Shown here in pieces: positions 6,131-6,807 of a DNA stretch of 6,807 bases. The position numbers and the translations under genes were made by a program. This stretch comes from Caldifarciminota bacterium UBA3079 (GTDB lineage Bacteria; Hydrothermota; Tepidihabitantia; Tepidihabitantales; Tepidihabitantaceae): positions 5,295 to 12,101 of the forward strand of contig DFBN01000118.1 of the NCBI GenBank assembly GCA_002366635.1, read 5' to 3'. Under the pieces are notes generated by a model. It was given only the letters and a program-made list of their open reading frames with translations, did not search any database and was not told where the DNA came from. How positions within the stretch are numbered: position 1 is the stretch's first letter; the number at the start of each line of letters is the position of its first letter.

Positions 6131-6772
6131 TCAGATTTCGATTATCCTGCCGGCACCGCCATCAATGCATCGGTCCGGGTACAAAGACTTTATTTCCGTC
6201 TTGTGCTGGGTGCAATGTGCTGGACAAATCAGTCCCATCTCCTTAAACAGCTCGAATTCACTGAATCCATGCAAGCCGCCGATAATCCCATAAACCTTGC
6301 CGAATTGCGAAGCCGCTTTGAGAATATGCGCCATCTTCGGATGCGAACACCCGACAATCAAAACTATCCCTTTGTCGGTTTTGACTGCCATGGACTGCTC
6401 GATATTATCAAGTTCACCGGTCGAGAAAACATTCTCGTGGATTTTCATGGATTTGCTTACCGAAACCACTTCTTTTGCACCGCGAACCCCTCGGAATGAA
6501 ACCGGAACATAAACTTTGACATCACTGTTCACATCAAGAAAGCCTGAAAGCCCGCCCACATGGTCAAAATGGGCATGGGAAATAAATACCTCATCAATAG
6601 AGCCGGGTTCGATGCCGAGCTTTTTCATATTGGAGAGCAGTATCGAACCGTTTGCCCCGGTGTCAAAAAGGATTCTTGGAGTATCTTCCAATTCTACCAG
6701 ACAGGAAAAGCCCCAATCAGCACGGAGCCCTTCAGTGTAAACTTCATTGTCATAAACCAGTGTTATTTTCAC
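6131..6772 (-). CDS. MBL-fold metallo-hydrolase, COG1237 ('dihydropterin-ribofuranosylaminobenzene phosphate synthase'-like)
   Basis: A predicted metal-dependent enzyme of 213 residues. It is in the family often labelled after an archaeal enzyme of tetrahydromethanopterin synthesis. Most bacterial members have no proven reaction, so the label should not be taken as function. Motifs: ILFDTG (34-39), SHAHFDHVGGL (65-75, with metal ligands His66, His68, Asp70, His71), GCSHP (141-145), IIGGLHGF (163-170) and CPAHCTQHK (183-191). Members are usually 250-300 residues, and this one appears to lack part of the variable middle region. GTG at 6772 is the start. AGGAGG lies four bases before it, and the N terminus MKITLVYDN fits the family. 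Its leader copies that of ino1. It is the first visible gene of the six-gene run; whether it is the first in the operon cannot be told, because only 35 bp upstream are present. Confidence 0.9.
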   Translation of the reverse strand: MKITLVYDNEVYTEGLRADWGFSCLVELEDTPRILFDTGANGSILLSNMKKLGIEPGSIDEVFISHAHFDHVGGLSGFLDVNSDVKVYVPVSFRGVRGAKEVVSVSKSMKIHENVFSTGELDNIEQSMAVKTDKGIVLIVGCSHPKMAHILKAASQFGKVYGIIGGLHGFSEFELFKEMGLICPAHCTQHKTEIKSLYPDRCIDGGAGRIIEI

Positions 6773-6776
6773 CTTT

Positions 6777-6802
6777 CCTCCTATATTTTGATAACATTAA
6801 AA
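6777..6802 (-). promoter_or_regulatory. Leader element with AGGAGG ribosome binding site (copy B)
   Basis: This is the counterpart of 4059-4086. Read on the minus strand it is an AT-rich stretch with TTTTAA at one end and ATATAGGAGG at the other, then four bases and the GTG start of the COG1237-type gene. With one two-base gap, 24 of its 26 bases match copy A. The ribosome binding site is clear. A promoter should lie just upstream, but the window ends at 6807, so neither -35 nor -10 can be judged. Confidence 0.65.
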
Positions 6803-6807
6803 CGGTC

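Noticed and set aside
5930..6499. Open frame of 189 codons on the plus strand
   Set aside because: It is antisense to the COG1237-type MBL gene, in codon register with it, and also covers the 78-residue gene. It shows no family motif. The minus-strand gene has all metal ligands and an AGGAGG site.

Overview
All ten genes in this window lie on the minus strand, so transcription runs from high to low coordinates. Genes are packed tightly, and the largest gap is 116 bp. GC content looks close to half by eye (not computed). The sequence suggests a bacterium, because it has bacterial-type Tmk, Fpg, Ogt and a C-terminal processing protease, AGGAGG ribosome binding sites and a sigma70-like promoter. 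No marker fixes the phylum. A short, actinobacterial/archaeal-type inositol-3-phosphate synthase next to otherwise ordinary housekeeping genes would fit a poorly sampled candidate phylum of the FCB/WOR-3 kind, but this is a guess.

Right block, 6772 to 4110, in transcription order: a metallo-beta-lactamase (MBL) hydrolase of the COG1237 'dihydropterin' type; a basic 78-residue protein; a 109-residue protein with faint similarity to phage ABA-sandwich proteins; a 93-residue protein with three membrane segments; the O6-alkylguanine-DNA methyltransferase Ogt; and a second, glyoxalase II-like MBL hydrolase. Three of the five junctions overlap or are separated by one base (6129-6133, 5543-5546, 4735-4742). 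The other two gaps are 20 and 38 bp. This looks like one operon. The three small proteins in its middle are the least explained part of the window.

Left block, 4113 to 1: a good promoter (TTGACA, 17 bp, TATCTT) sits across the stop codon of the second MBL gene and drives ino1 (inositol-3-phosphate synthase). Then follow tmk (4 bp gap), an S41 C-terminal processing peptidase (4 bp ATGA overlap with tmk) and, after 116 bp with a possible promoter of its own, mutM/fpg, which runs off the left edge.

Functionally the window combines DNA-base repair (Ogt, Fpg), dTTP supply (Tmk), inositol phosphate synthesis (Ino1), envelope proteolysis (S41) and two metal-dependent hydrolases. No RNA gene, insertion sequence, CRISPR array or intact phage module was seen. 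The main points of interest are a near-identical leader element of about 26 bp before the two AGGAGG-GTG genes, a dyad inside the ino1 promoter, a lysine/arginine-rich tail on Ino1, and the cassette of three uncharacterised small genes.
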